Shown one piece after another: positions 8,684 to 17,531 of a stretch of 64,000 nucleotides of DNA (positions within the stretch are counted from its first letter, which is position 1; each line of letters starts with the position of its first letter). Location of the stretch: positions 2,170,001 to 2,234,000 of the forward strand of contig AP025685.1 in the NCBI GenBank assembly GCA_022846635.1, read 5' to 3'. The stretch comes from Salmonella enterica subsp. enterica serovar Choleraesuis (GTDB lineage: Bacteria > Pseudomonadota > Gammaproteobacteria > Enterobacterales > Enterobacteriaceae). The translations under genes were made by a program, and so were the position numbers. Below the pieces are notes generated by a model that saw only the letters and a program-made list of their open reading frames with translations, did not search any database and was not told the DNA's origin.

Positions 8684-9745
8684 ATGACTCCTGAACAAAA
8701 ATTTTCCCGCTGGGTTAGATGTACTCTGGCCCTGTTTGCCGTGATGTTTGTCTACTTTATTGTTGCCGATACCTGGATGCCACAGACACCGGAATCTACC
8801 GTTATGAAGGTGGTTACCCCTATCTCATCGCGGGTATCCGGCTATGTCACCCATATCCACGTGCGCAACAATATGATGGTGAAAAAAGGGGATGTGCTGT
8901 TTGAAATCGACACCAAACCTTATGAAAACGCGGTGCAGCAAGCGGAAATCGCCTATCAACAGGCTATCCTGGATAACCAGCAGATAGACGCGCAGATAGC
9001 CGCAACTAAGGCGCGCATTAGCGCCGCTCAGCTCGAAGCTGACAACGCTGGCCGTACCTGGAAACGTTATGATGCCCTGCGCAGCGGCAATCTGATTTCA
9101 CGTCAGGATCTGGATAGCGCCTACACCACCTGGCAGACCGGGATCCAGAACGTTAATAACCTGAAAGCGACGTTAAGCCAGCTGATTATTTCCCGTGGCT
9201 TCCGCGACGATCGCAACGTTACGCTGCAAAAATTCCGCAACTTGCTAGATAACGCCCGGCTGAACCTCAGCTATACCAAAATTGAGGCTGACAGCGACGG
9301 TGTGGTCAGTAACCTGCAGTTGAAAGAAGGCTGGTACGCCAACGCCGGATCGCCTGCCATGGCATTGGTAAATAACAAGGTCGATATCGTGGCCGACTTC
9401 CGGGAAAAAAGCCTGACCCACACCAAACCGGGCACCGCCGCCGACGTGGTGTTCGATGGTCTGCCGGGAGAGGTTTATAAAGCTCATGTCGTCAGCCGCG
9501 ACGCCGGTATTCTGGCCGGACAGGAAGATATTAACGGCCATCTGTCGGTACCGGATGAGTCTACCCGTTGGGTGCGTGATGCCCAGCGTATGCGTATTCA
9601 CGTGGAGCTGGATGACCCGAAAGCGCCGCAACTTCCGGCCGGTGCCCGTGCCACGGTACAGCTTTATAACAGCGATTCCGGAGCCGCCTCGATATTTTCA
9701 CGCCTGCAAATTATCCTGGTGAGTTATTTGCATTATGTTTATTAA
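8684..9745 (+). CDS. HlyD/EmrA family membrane fusion protein
   Basis: A 353-residue periplasmic adaptor anchored by one N-terminal membrane segment (about residues 13-29, LALFAVMFVYFIVADTW). A biotinyl-lipoyl-like half motif follows (ISSRVSGYVTHIHVRNNMMVKKGDVLFEID, residues 47-77), then a helical hairpin, the second lipoyl half (SYTKIEADSDGVVSNLQLKEG) and beta-barrel domains. It links an inner-membrane pump to an outer-membrane channel. It lies 58 bases after the MarR gene and overlaps the DUF2955 gene by 11 bases, so the two are translationally coupled and form one pump. No outer-membrane factor is encoded nearby; a TolC-like protein encoded elsewhere is expected. Confidence 0.9.
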   Translation: MTPEQKFSRWVRCTLALFAVMFVYFIVADTWMPQTPESTVMKVVTPISSRVSGYVTHIHVRNNMMVKKGDVLFEIDTKPYENAVQQAEIAYQQAILDNQQIDAQIAATKARISAAQLEADNAGRTWKRYDALRSGNLISRQDLDSAYTTWQTGIQNVNNLKATLSQLIISRGFRDDRNVTLQKFRNLLDNARLNLSYTKIEADSDGVVSNLQLKEGWYANAGSPAMALVNNKVDIVADFREKSLTHTKPGTAADVVFDGLPGEVYKAHVVSRDAGILAGQEDINGHLSVPDESTRWVRDAQRMRIHVELDDPKAPQLPAGARATVQLYNSDSGAASIFSRLQIILVSYLHYVY

Positions 9746-10799
9746 ACCCCTGCTCCATACCCTGGCCCGGGGTAAAGATATTCCATTTGGCGACAACGAC
9801 CTGCGCCATATTTTGCGCATCGTCGCCGCCGGGATGACCGGGCTGTTTATCTATACCTGGGTGCACACCAGCTTTGGCGTGTTCTATGTGGTATGGCCGA
9901 TTATGCTGACCGCGCTGGTGCCGGTATTTAACGGCCATGTCGCGCGGCAAATGATCGCTAATGCGGTGCTGAACTGCATTGAAATGCCTATCCTCATCGG
10001 GGTGCTTATCTACCATCCGCCCCTGATGACGGTGATGGTATTTCTGCTCTATATGGTGCGCTTCTATTGTATGAGCCGCGGGCCGCTGTTTTTATTCGGC
10101 TCGATGGGTGTGGTCAGCCTGAGCATAATGCCGGATTTTCTTAGCTACCCCACCAGCGACTTTCACGACATGCTGGTTTCCAACCTTATCGGCAGCGTGC
10201 TGGCGGTACTGCTTTCGGCGATTTACTGCTATCTGATCCCGGATGTTACGCCGCGTCAGCGGCCACCGGCCATTAAGAAAGAAGCTAACCGGGTGATGCA
10301 CGAAACGCTACTGGCATCGATTGTCGCCACTATGCTGTTTATTATCTTTCAGGTCTACACCCTGAGCGACTCGCTGGCGGCGCTGATGGCCGGGATATTT
10401 ATCCTGTTCCCCATGCACTATCGGGGGTCAATTATCACCGCCAAATGGCGCATTATCGGCGTTACGCTCGGCTGCCTGTATGGGCTGGCGATTCAGCTCA
10501 TCATCTATGACTACAGCAACCATCTGATTTTGATGATGCCGCTCATCAGCGTGGGGCTTATTGTTGCCGCGCGTATTCACGTCATGGAGAAGGTGGGTGC
10601 CGGAGTCGGTTTTTGTATTCTGACCACGCTCGGCATTATGTTCGGCCAGTATCTGCATCCCAATACCGACGTGGTATTCACCGATATGTATCGCGTGGTA
10701 TCGGTAGCGGTATCGATTGTGTGTACACTGAGCGTAGTCTATATCCTGCACAAGGTGCTGAACCTGTTCCCTGGCACTCGCTATGTGCCAGAGTCGTAA
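9735..10799 (+). CDS. FUSC-like/DUF2955 inner-membrane transporter
   Basis: A 354-residue polytopic membrane protein with about ten hydrophobic segments in two groups separated by a basic stretch around residues 172-188 (PDVTPRQRPPAIKKEANR). This matches the short DUF2955/FUSC-type aromatic-compound exporters that pair with HlyD-like adaptors, comparable in arrangement to the YdhJ-YdhK and AaeA-AaeB pairs. The start codon lies inside the end of the adaptor gene. Predicted role: proton-linked export of a small aromatic or other toxic compound under control of the MarR protein. Family assignment rests on topology and context rather than on a signature I can point to. Confidence 0.78.
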   Translation: MFIKPLLHTLARGKDIPFGDNDLRHILRIVAAGMTGLFIYTWVHTSFGVFYVVWPIMLTALVPVFNGHVARQMIANAVLNCIEMPILIGVLIYHPPLMTVMVFLLYMVRFYCMSRGPLFLFGSMGVVSLSIMPDFLSYPTSDFHDMLVSNLIGSVLAVLLSAIYCYLIPDVTPRQRPPAIKKEANRVMHETLLASIVATMLFIIFQVYTLSDSLAALMAGIFILFPMHYRGSIITAKWRIIGVTLGCLYGLAIQLIIYDYSNHLILMMPLISVGLIVAARIHVMEKVGAGVGFCILTTLGIMFGQYLHPNTDVVFTDMYRVVSVAVSIVCTLSVVYILHKVLNLFPGTRYVPES

Positions 10800-10803
10800 T
10801 ATC

Positions 10804-10825
10804 CTGCGCGCCTTTTGGTGCGCAG
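10804..10825. terminator. Hairpin between convergent genes
   Basis: CTGCGCGCC (10804-10812) pairs with GGTGCGCAG (10817-10825) around a TTTT loop. It has no good T-run, so it may be a weak terminator for the DUF2955 gene and for the minus-strand dehydrogenase. Confidence 0.5.
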
Positions 10826-10830
10826 CTCTG

Positions 10831-11820
10831 TTAAAGCGCGGATAAGTCTAGCAATGGCCGGAAAGCCCGGCCTGGCAGGTGATAAGCATTAATCGCCTGC
10901 CGCCATTCCTGCGCAGCAAAGACCTTCACCGCACTCACCTGACTTGCCTCCAATAGCGGCCAGATTTCGGCAAACAGCGCCTGCCACTGTCCGGAATCAA
11001 ACTCATCGAGATAATTACGCATATGGAACCAGTGCACCTGGGGCCGGGGTCGCTGCTGGCGAAAGCTTTGCCCCGAAAGCAGGCCATAGCAGATAAAGTG
11101 TGCCGATGGCGGCAGCGCTTCAAGTATCTGTGCCGCCAGCCCGCCGCCGGTTGCATCAAATACCAAATCTGATTCCGCCGCCAGCCGGGCGACCGCCCCG
11201 CTATCACCCTGACTGACCGGGGTAATACCACACTGCATCAGGCGCCGGGCGTGAATGGGGGAGCGATAAATACCGGCCACCGTTGCCGCCCCCCGACGCT
11301 GCGCCCACTGACCCAGCAGAATGCCGCAGTCCGAGGCCGCAGCAGTCAGCAATACCCGCCGCCCGCCCGGAGGGTGCTGGCGCAGCATCAATAGCGCCGC
11401 CAGCGGATTAATATAAGCTCTGGCCGCCAGCGGATCCGCGACCCAATCCGGCACCGGAACCGCCAGCGATGCCGGGCAGTCCACCCAGCGCTGCCAGGTA
11501 CCGGAACCGCGCAGAGCCAGCACCCTCTGCCCGATTAAACTGGCGTAATCCGCGGGAGCCTGGGCCACAACCCCAACGCCCTCATATCCAGCCACCAGCG
11601 GCGGCACCACACGATGCCCATAGGCTCCGGTAATCGGAATTAAATCAGAGGCATTTACCGGGGCATAGCGCATCCGTACCCGCACCGTTTGTGGGCTAAG
11701 TGGGGGCAACGCTTCGTTATCGAGGCTAAGAACCTGGTCAGGCTGCCCAAAGCGTCGATACCAGAGACCCGGATTATTTTCGCGCTCGCTATCCAGGGGC
11801 GCTTTTGCGTTATTCACCAT
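10831..11820 (-). CDS. Medium-chain dehydrogenase/reductase, MECR/quinone-oxidoreductase-like
   Basis: A 329-residue zinc-free MDR-type oxidoreductase. The N-terminal GroES-like domain carries VRMRYAPVNASDLIPITGAYG and VAGYEGVGVV; the Rossmann half is recognisable at VLLTAAASDCGILLGQWAQRRGA, where the usual AAxGxVG is degenerate. This pattern resembles trans-2-enoyl reductases and quinone oxidoreductases using NADPH. I set the start at ATG 11820, where the family N-terminus begins; the frame is open much further upstream but there overlaps the LysR gene in a different frame. The start overlaps the end of the LysR gene by 11 bases, so the two are co-translated. The substrate is unknown. Confidence 0.75.
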   Translation of the reverse strand: MVNNAKAPLDSERENNPGLWYRRFGQPDQVLSLDNEALPPLSPQTVRVRMRYAPVNASDLIPITGAYGHRVVPPLVAGYEGVGVVAQAPADYASLIGQRVLALRGSGTWQRWVDCPASLAVPVPDWVADPLAARAYINPLAALLMLRQHPPGGRRVLLTAAASDCGILLGQWAQRRGAATVAGIYRSPIHARRLMQCGITPVSQGDSGAVARLAAESDLVFDATGGGLAAQILEALPPSAHFICYGLLSGQSFRQQRPRPQVHWFHMRNYLDEFDSGQWQALFAEIWPLLEASQVSAVKVFAAQEWRQAINAYHLPGRAFRPLLDLSAL

Positions 11821-12652
11821 CGGAGTGATGCTGATTACCGGTGAATATATCCAACAGTTGCACAACTGCGGGGTCGGCCAGCGCCGCCACCGCATAGCAA
11901 ATCCCGGTGCGGCGCTGGAGCGGATAACCCGGCAGCTCGCGACAATGTACTGAGGAATATTCAAGCGCCAGGCTATGGGGAACAATGGCGCAGCCGTATC
12001 CGGCCGCCACCAGATCCAGCGCCAGCCGGAAATCTCCGGCGCTGGCCGCCGGTTCGTTGGCCGCATAGCCGTAGTACGGCAGGAGGCGCTGATGAGAAGC
12101 ATCCTGCGGACACATTACCCACGCCAGTGCGTGCAGGCTCTCCATATCCAGCGGCTCGGTCGCCGGAAGTTCTTGCTGCGGCCCGGCCGCCAGTACGAAC
12201 CGGTCGTCATAAAGCGGAATAAACAGCTCATCTTCACAGCGTAAGGACTCAGCCCCCAGCCGCAGACTGCCGGTACAGCCCGGTTCCATATTCAGCAACA
12301 GCATTGGCAGTTCCTGATGCACCCGGGCAGACAGTTCGCTAATTAGCGAGCGGCTAATATCCTGCTCAATACCCATATGCAGCGGCAGTTTGTCGCGTCG
12401 TTTACGGAAGATATCGGTCAGCGAGGCCATCTCGCTCACCATGCGGCGGGCGTGGGGATAGAGCGCTCGGGCATCGTCGGTAACTTCAACGCCACGGGTC
12501 TGGCGCACAAACAGCGGCGTACCCAGCTCCTCCTCCAGGGCGCGAATTGTGGCAGATAGCGCAGGTTGTGTCAGACTTAACTGACGCGCGGCGCGGGTGA
12601 TGTTGCGTTCTTCAAAAACGCAAATAAAAGCCTTGAGCTGACGCTTATCCAT
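11810..12652 (-). CDS. LysR family transcriptional regulator
   Basis: A 280-residue LysR-type regulator starting MDKRQLKAFICVFEERNITRAARQLSLTQPALSATIRALE, the helix-turn-helix domain. The effector domain follows from about residue 88. It lies divergent from a short-chain dehydrogenase gene (start 12759, 106-base gap) and in an operon with the MDR gene downstream, so it probably controls both enzymes in response to their substrate. The C-terminal coding end overlaps the next start codon. Confidence 0.9.
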   Translation of the reverse strand: MDKRQLKAFICVFEERNITRAARQLSLTQPALSATIRALEEELGTPLFVRQTRGVEVTDDARALYPHARRMVSEMASLTDIFRKRRDKLPLHMGIEQDISRSLISELSARVHQELPMLLLNMEPGCTGSLRLGAESLRCEDELFIPLYDDRFVLAAGPQQELPATEPLDMESLHALAWVMCPQDASHQRLLPYYGYAANEPAASAGDFRLALDLVAAGYGCAIVPHSLALEYSSVHCRELPGYPLQRRTGICYAVAALADPAVVQLLDIFTGNQHHSDGE

Positions 12653-12758
12653 AGTTTTACGTTATACCGGTTAAAAAAATAATTCATTTTTCAACTGCCG
12701 GACGCCACTTTAAAGTGCCTGCCTGATTAGCGCCATTATTTTTAATTATGAGGTTCCT

Positions 12759-13493
12759 ATGAGTTCTGCAAATAAACCATTAGTTGTCATTACCGGTGCC
12801 AGCTCCGGTATCGGTCTTGCCACCGCCCGCCTGCTATCTGGCCGTGGCCACGCCCTGCTTCTGCTAGCGCGCCGTGTGGATAAAATGCTGGCGCTTAACC
12901 TGCCAAACTCTCTGGCGTTATCGGTCGATGTGACCGATCGCCAGGCGGTTGCCGATGCTATCGCGCAGGCTGAAACCAAATTTGGCCCGGTTGACGCGAT
13001 CATCAATAACGCGGGTGTCATGCTGCTTGGCGCAATTGAACAGCAGAACCCGGATGAATGGGATCGCATGATCGATGTTAACGTTAAAGGGCTGCTAAAC
13101 GGTATTAATGCCGTCACCGCAGGCATGGTGGAGCGCAAAGCCGGTACCATCATCAACATCAGCTCCGTAGCCGGACGTAAAACCTTCCCTAGCCATGTGG
13201 TGTATGTGGGCACTAAGTTTGCGGTACACGGCCTGTCGGAAAACCTGCGTGAAGAGCTAGCTCCGCACGGAGTGCGGGTTGTCACTATCGCGCCGGGCGC
13301 GGTTGAAACCGAATTGCTTAGCCACACCACCGATGAAGGCATCAAAGCCGGTTATCAGGAGTGGAAAAAAGAGATGGGCGGCGTGGTGCTGAGTGCCGAC
13401 GACGTAGCGCATGCTATTGACTACGCCTACAGCCAGCCTCAGCATGTTTGCATCCGTGAGATTGTTCTGGCAGCAACCCGTCAGCAGGCCTGA
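12759..13493 (+). CDS. Short-chain dehydrogenase/reductase (SDR)
   Basis: A 244-residue classical SDR. The NAD(P)-binding TGASSGIG is at residues 12-19, NNAG near residue 86, the catalytic Ser in NISS, and the YxxxK pair at Tyr149/Lys153 (YVGTKF). ATGAGG sits before the ATG. It resembles the YdfG/serine-dehydrogenase-like and clavaldehyde-type SDRs with broad alcohol or carbonyl activity. A divergent LysR gene is the likely regulator, and a terminator follows. Substrate unknown. Confidence 0.9.
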   Translation: MSSANKPLVVITGASSGIGLATARLLSGRGHALLLLARRVDKMLALNLPNSLALSVDVTDRQAVADAIAQAETKFGPVDAIINNAGVMLLGAIEQQNPDEWDRMIDVNVKGLLNGINAVTAGMVERKAGTIINISSVAGRKTFPSHVVYVGTKFAVHGLSENLREELAPHGVRVVTIAPGAVETELLSHTTDEGIKAGYQEWKKEMGGVVLSADDVAHAIDYAYSQPQHVCIREIVLAATRQQA

Positions 13494-13502
13494 TAATTCC
13501 AT

Positions 13503-13533
13503 ACCGGTCATCGCCAGATGGCCGGTTTTTTTA
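13503..13533 (+). terminator. Rho-independent terminator after SDR gene
   Basis: ACCGGTCAT (13503-13511) pairs with ATGGCCGGT (13518-13526), followed by a T-run to 13532. Confidence 0.88.
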
Positions 13534-13677
13534 TTCCCCTCATGTATCCCTGACTAAGCCAATAAAATTAGTCTCGATATAAAACCTTGCGACAAATATT
13601 CACTCTCTATTGCAAATGCCATTAAATTGAGTGCATATAAGCTTCCACACTGGAAAATAATATCATTCGAGGCATTA

Positions 13678-14532
13678 ATGGACGCCACTCACACATTTAA
13701 TACCAACATATTTAGCATGGAGTTACTCAGCACGCCGCTTGCCGCCACCGCCGCTATTGTCGCTATCGTGGCTTTTATCTTTGGTCCGTTAAGAAAAACG
13801 CTCGGCTGTATTTTTAAATATAAAAAAGGTCATAATAACGTTCTCAAAGAAGCGGGCGTCCCGGCATTCATTCTTAATTTTTTCGCTCTTTCAATCCCTG
13901 TCAGGCAACTTCCTTCTATCGGCTGGATGGAGAAAGGCTGCACACTCTTTTTTGGACTGCTATTGCTGTCTGCCAGTGGATACCTTATCCCGGCCCTGGC
14001 GGAGACGCTACGCACTCCGGCAGACTCAACGCTGCTGGTATGGAAGCGTTCTGGAGTATCCTTTTATGCCAGTGAAAGCCGCACCACCGAGGCCAGAGCA
14101 ATTGCCGCTCCCCGCTGGACGATGACTAAAGAAAATTGTCAGCCTGAGAACAAACCACTGCCGCTCAGTCAACAGGTAGCGATTTACGATTATAAAGAGG
14201 ATTTATGCCAGTTACTAACCACTGAGGAGGGATTGGATTACATAAAGAAATCGGTAAAAAACTTTGATAAAGACAGATTATTTATTTACTCAATAGTACC
14301 GGTTGTTGAATTATTCCTGATGTGGTTAACGCTGGGCTTCATATTTAGCTGCCATTATTCCGTTAAGGTAAGGCGTTTTATTTTAGCCGAACAGAAAAAA
14401 GCGATTGAATGCGTTAAAGGTGAGTTTGAGCCTGCGGGAATTTATTCTGTATATCTTGAGCTGGAGTCTGAAAATAAACTGCGCACCGCAAAACGCGGCA
14501 CGCCATCTGACCAGGGTTCAAACCGCGGATAG
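13678..14532 (+). CDS. Membrane protein of unknown function
   Basis: A 284-residue protein I do not recognise. Three hydrophobic segments are visible at about residues 17-36, 88-107 and 203-226. Between the second and third lies a soluble stretch of about 95 residues with two Cys (near 154 and 177), probably periplasmic; the C-terminal 55 residues are charged and likely cytoplasmic. I chose ATG 13678 with GAGG upstream; a TTG 51 bases earlier would add 17 residues without ribosome site. Base composition is lower in G+C than the neighbours. It converges with the LprI-like gene, leaving only 12 bases between stops. Confidence 0.65.
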   Translation: MDATHTFNTNIFSMELLSTPLAATAAIVAIVAFIFGPLRKTLGCIFKYKKGHNNVLKEAGVPAFILNFFALSIPVRQLPSIGWMEKGCTLFFGLLLLSASGYLIPALAETLRTPADSTLLVWKRSGVSFYASESRTTEARAIAAPRWTMTKENCQPENKPLPLSQQVAIYDYKEDLCQLLTTEEGLDYIKKSVKNFDKDRLFIYSIVPVVELFLMWLTLGFIFSCHYSVKVRRFILAEQKKAIECVKGEFEPAGIYSVYLELESENKLRTAKRGTPSDQGSNRG

Positions 14533-14544
14533 CTGCACTAAAAC

Positions 14545-15024
14545 TTACTGTTCGCCCTCGCCTTCTAAATGAAGGCTCTGATTCAATTGGAGCAGCGCCC
14601 GCGCTTTATCACGCACCACATTCATTTTGGCCTGGGCTGCCGTTATCTGCCAGATGGTGCCCTGCTGTTGCTGATAAAAGCCTTCTATAGCCACGTTGTA
14701 CTTATCTCTATATAACAGCCATGCCCGCATTGCGGCGCGCAGTTCTGACTTGGCTTTGGTGTCATTACCGGCCATCAGTATCCGGTACTGTTCGTTTAAA
14801 ACCTTATCCCATGACTCCGTCGCCTGCTGGTAACAACCCACGATATCCAGCGTTGAATCCATCTTCTGGGTACAGCTCTCTAGCGTTGCGTCAATCTTTG
14901 CACTCGTGCTGGCAGGTTTCGCCGAAGCCGCCAGCGGCATCAGCAGCAAAGTCAGCAGGCTTGCACTGCCGATAACATTCCATTTGTTTAGTCCACGCTG
15001 CCCCAGATTGTGATGAGATCTCAT
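14545..15024 (-). CDS. LprI-like (DUF1311) secreted protein
   Basis: A 159-residue protein with a long basic N-terminus and signal peptide (WNVIGSASLLTLLLMPLAASAKP; cleavage near residue 35). The mature part has the DUF1311/LprI-type pattern: two Cys about a dozen residues apart (ESCTQKMDSTLDIVGCYQQA), then LNEQYRILMAG and RAAMRAWLLYRDK with conserved Arg and Trp. This family includes the lysozyme inhibitor LprI of mycobacteria, but inhibition is not shown for most members. The start has GAGGAG five bases upstream. Location: periplasm or envelope. Confidence 0.78.
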   Translation of the reverse strand: MRSHHNLGQRGLNKWNVIGSASLLTLLLMPLAASAKPASTSAKIDATLESCTQKMDSTLDIVGCYQQATESWDKVLNEQYRILMAGNDTKAKSELRAAMRAWLLYRDKYNVAIEGFYQQQQGTIWQITAAQAKMNVVRDKARALLQLNQSLHLEGEGEQ

Positions 15025-15066
15025 CGCGACTCCTCTAACAATTTACTGATACCGGTAACCGGAAGA

Positions 15067-15990
15067 TTAATATTCAGCGCCAGAAACCGGTGCGCTCCGG
15101 CACTGCTGGCGAAATAACTGGGCCAGCCTTGCACTCATTGGCGTCAAAGTGGTGTCTTTGCGCTGAATAAGATAGAACGCGGCTTTAGGCAGCGACTCAT
15201 TAATCGTTAACGGTACCAGATGATTACCCAAAATAGGGTCGCTGATAACATCCTGAGACAAAATACTGACAAAATCGCTCTGAGCCACAAGGCTGGTGCA
15301 GGCCATAAAGGTTTCGCAAGTCACGCTAACCTGCGGCACAATTCCTCGCGCGGCGAACAGTTCATGCAACAGCCGGTAATAGCTGCCGTTGGGTGTCGGC
15401 ATGGTCCAGTCACACGCGGTCAGTTCACTGAGCGACGTTGCGCCTTCCAGCGGATGCCCTTTACGCACCACCACCCGGTACTCGCGGTCCATAAGATATT
15501 CATAACTTAACTCATTATCCAGATGACTTTGATAATAAGTATTTATAGTAAAGTCCAGCTCACCCTGGCGTAATGCCGGAATCATTGACACCAGTTGTCC
15601 TTCCACCACTCGCACCCTGACCTGCGGAAACTCGCGCCGAAAGCGGGTTATCACCTGCGGCATAATAGTACGGGCGATACTCCCCCCTACGCCGATGTTG
15701 ACCGTACCGCTGGCCGCCCCGAGCCGCTGCTGAATATCCTCCTGAGCGACCCTAAGTTCTTCAAGAATAAGGCTGGCATGGCGGAAAAAGTTCTCTCCGG
15801 CCTCGGTGAGATTAACGCCCTGACGCTGACGAATGAATAGCCGGATAGCCAGCCCCTGCTCCAGTTCCTGTATCGCCTTGCTGAGCGCCGGTTGCGATAT
15901 TCCCGCCGCCCGGCTGGCGGCACGGATACTGCCCATGCGCGCAACCTCAACAAATGCGCGCAGCTGATGAAGCTTAATTGAAGATGGCAT
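15067..15990 (-). CDS. abgR: LysR regulator of the abg operon
   Basis: A 307-residue LysR-type regulator with N-terminal helix-turn-helix (residues 5-64, GSIRAASRAAGISQPALSKAIQELE) and an effector domain. It is divergent from abgA with a 221-base shared control region, the same arrangement and about the same length as E. coli AbgR. The expected job is control of abgABT in response to p-aminobenzoyl-glutamate or a related metabolite. Confidence 0.85.
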   Translation of the reverse strand: MPSSIKLHQLRAFVEVARMGSIRAASRAAGISQPALSKAIQELEQGLAIRLFIRQRQGVNLTEAGENFFRHASLILEELRVAQEDIQQRLGAASGTVNIGVGGSIARTIMPQVITRFRREFPQVRVRVVEGQLVSMIPALRQGELDFTINTYYQSHLDNELSYEYLMDREYRVVVRKGHPLEGATSLSELTACDWTMPTPNGSYYRLLHELFAARGIVPQVSVTCETFMACTSLVAQSDFVSILSQDVISDPILGNHLVPLTINESLPKAAFYLIQRKDTTLTPMSARLAQLFRQQCRSAPVSGAEY

Positions 15991-16211
15991 GAAGCCTCGC
16001 GAGTGATAACCGTTGTTTATCAGAGTAAAGATATTGCCATCTTCTGCCTCCGGTCACCATTGTGTAGATTCCAGAAACGCTCACAAAAAATACATTTATT
16101 TAACATGCCGTGCGCCGCGATCGTGAAATCACTGACCGGTGCCTTCCTGAGACGAACAGGCGCGCCTGTACGCCATGCGCGGCTCTTCGTCCCGAAACCT
16201 ACGGAGCCTCT

Positions 16212-17531
16212 ATGCATCAGGAAATTCTGGATTACATCGACACCCTGCAACCGGAGCTGATTCGCCTGCGCCGGGATTTGCATCTTCACGCCGAGTCAGG
16301 TTGGGTAGAGTTTCGCACCTCGACGCTGGTCGCTCAGCGGCTGCATGAACTGGGCTATAGCCTGAAGCTGGGTCGTGAAGTGCTGAATGCCGGGGCGCGA
16401 ATGGGCCTGCCGCCTGCCGACGTGCTGGCGCGCGAAGAACAGCGCGCTATTGACCAGGGCGCGCTGCGGGACTGGCTGGGCCATTTTTCCGGCGGCTTCT
16501 GCGCCATTGTCGCCACGCTGGAAACTGGCCGCCCCGGCCCGACCATCGCCTTTCGGGTCGATATGGACGCGCTCGACCTTAATGAAAGCACTGCCGATGA
16601 CCACCGTCCTGCGCACGACGGCTTCGCCTCATGTAATCCTGGCATGATGCACGCCTGCGGCCACGACGGGCATACCGCCATCGGCATCGGGCTGGCATCC
16701 GCCCTGCGCCAGGCCGTCGACCGCCTCAACGGCACCATCAAACTCATCTTCCAGCCCGCCGAAGAAGGCACCCGTGGGGCCCGGGCCATGGTCGAAGCCG
16801 GGGTAGTGGATGATGTGGACTTTTTCAGCGCAATCCATATTGGTACCGGCGTCCCGGCGGGTGAGCTGGTATGCGGCAGCGCCAGCTTTATGGCCACAAC
16901 AAAACTGGATGTACGGTTTAAAGGCGTAGCCGCCCATGCCGGAGGGCTGCCGGAACAGGGCCGCAACGCGCTGCTGGCGGCCGCCCACGCCACCCTGGCG
17001 TTGCATAGCCTGACCCAGCACAGCGGCGGCGCGGGACGAGTTAACGTCGGCGTGATGCAGGCAGGCAGCGGGCGCAACGTGGTTCCTGACAATGCCCTGC
17101 TTAAGGTTGAAACCCGCGGCGTCAGCAATGAGGTTAACGATCATATCTGCCAGCAGGCGCGCCAGGTTATCGCCGGTGCCGCTGCCATGTTTGGCGTGGA
17201 GCAGGAAATTACATTGATGGGCAGCGCCCGTAGCGCCATTCCCAGCGCGCCCTGGGTCCGTTTTATTCGCCAGCAGGCCGAAGCTTCCGGCGAATTCACC
17301 ACTCTAACAGACAGCCGCCCGGAGGCCGCAGGCTCCGAAGATGCCACCTGGATGATCGAACGGGTACAGCAGCGCGGCGGCCAGGCCTCTTACCTGATTT
17401 TTGGGACCGACCTTAGCGCCGGACATCACCACGGAAAATTCGACTTTAACGAACAGGTCATGCTCACAGCGGTTAAGACCCTGACCCTGCTGGCATTAAA
17501 TCTGCCGCAATTCACTCCCGGGGAGGCATGA
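16212..17531 (+). CDS. abgA: p-Aminobenzoyl-glutamate hydrolase subunit A
   Basis: A 439-residue M20D-family metallopeptidase subunit; E. coli AbgA is of similar length. With AbgB it cleaves p-aminobenzoyl-glutamate, a folate breakdown product, to p-aminobenzoate and glutamate in the cytoplasm. Metal-binding motifs are visible: MMHACGHDGHTA (Cys and His ligands, near residue 150), EEGTRGARAM, the His of AIHIG, and AGHHHGKFDF near the C-terminus. The dimerisation domain lies between. I chose ATG 16212 (MHQEILDYIDTLQPEL), which fits the family; the longer frame is non-family. The stop overlaps the abgB start by four bases (ATGA). Confidence 0.93.
   Translation: MHQEILDYIDTLQPELIRLRRDLHLHAESGWVEFRTSTLVAQRLHELGYSLKLGREVLNAGARMGLPPADVLAREEQRAIDQGALRDWLGHFSGGFCAIVATLETGRPGPTIAFRVDMDALDLNESTADDHRPAHDGFASCNPGMMHACGHDGHTAIGIGLASALRQAVDRLNGTIKLIFQPAEEGTRGARAMVEAGVVDDVDFFSAIHIGTGVPAGELVCGSASFMATTKLDVRFKGVAAHAGGLPEQGRNALLAAAHATLALHSLTQHSGGAGRVNVGVMQAGSGRNVVPDNALLKVETRGVSNEVNDHICQQARQVIAGAAAMFGVEQEITLMGSARSAIPSAPWVRFIRQQAEASGEFTTLTDSRPEAAGSEDATWMIERVQQRGGQASYLIFGTDLSAGHHHGKFDFNEQVMLTAVKTLTLLALNLPQFTPGEA

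Noticed and set aside
16355..17128. 257-residue minus-strand frame
   Set aside because: Antisense to abgA in GC-rich DNA, Ser/Arg/Pro-rich as shadows are.
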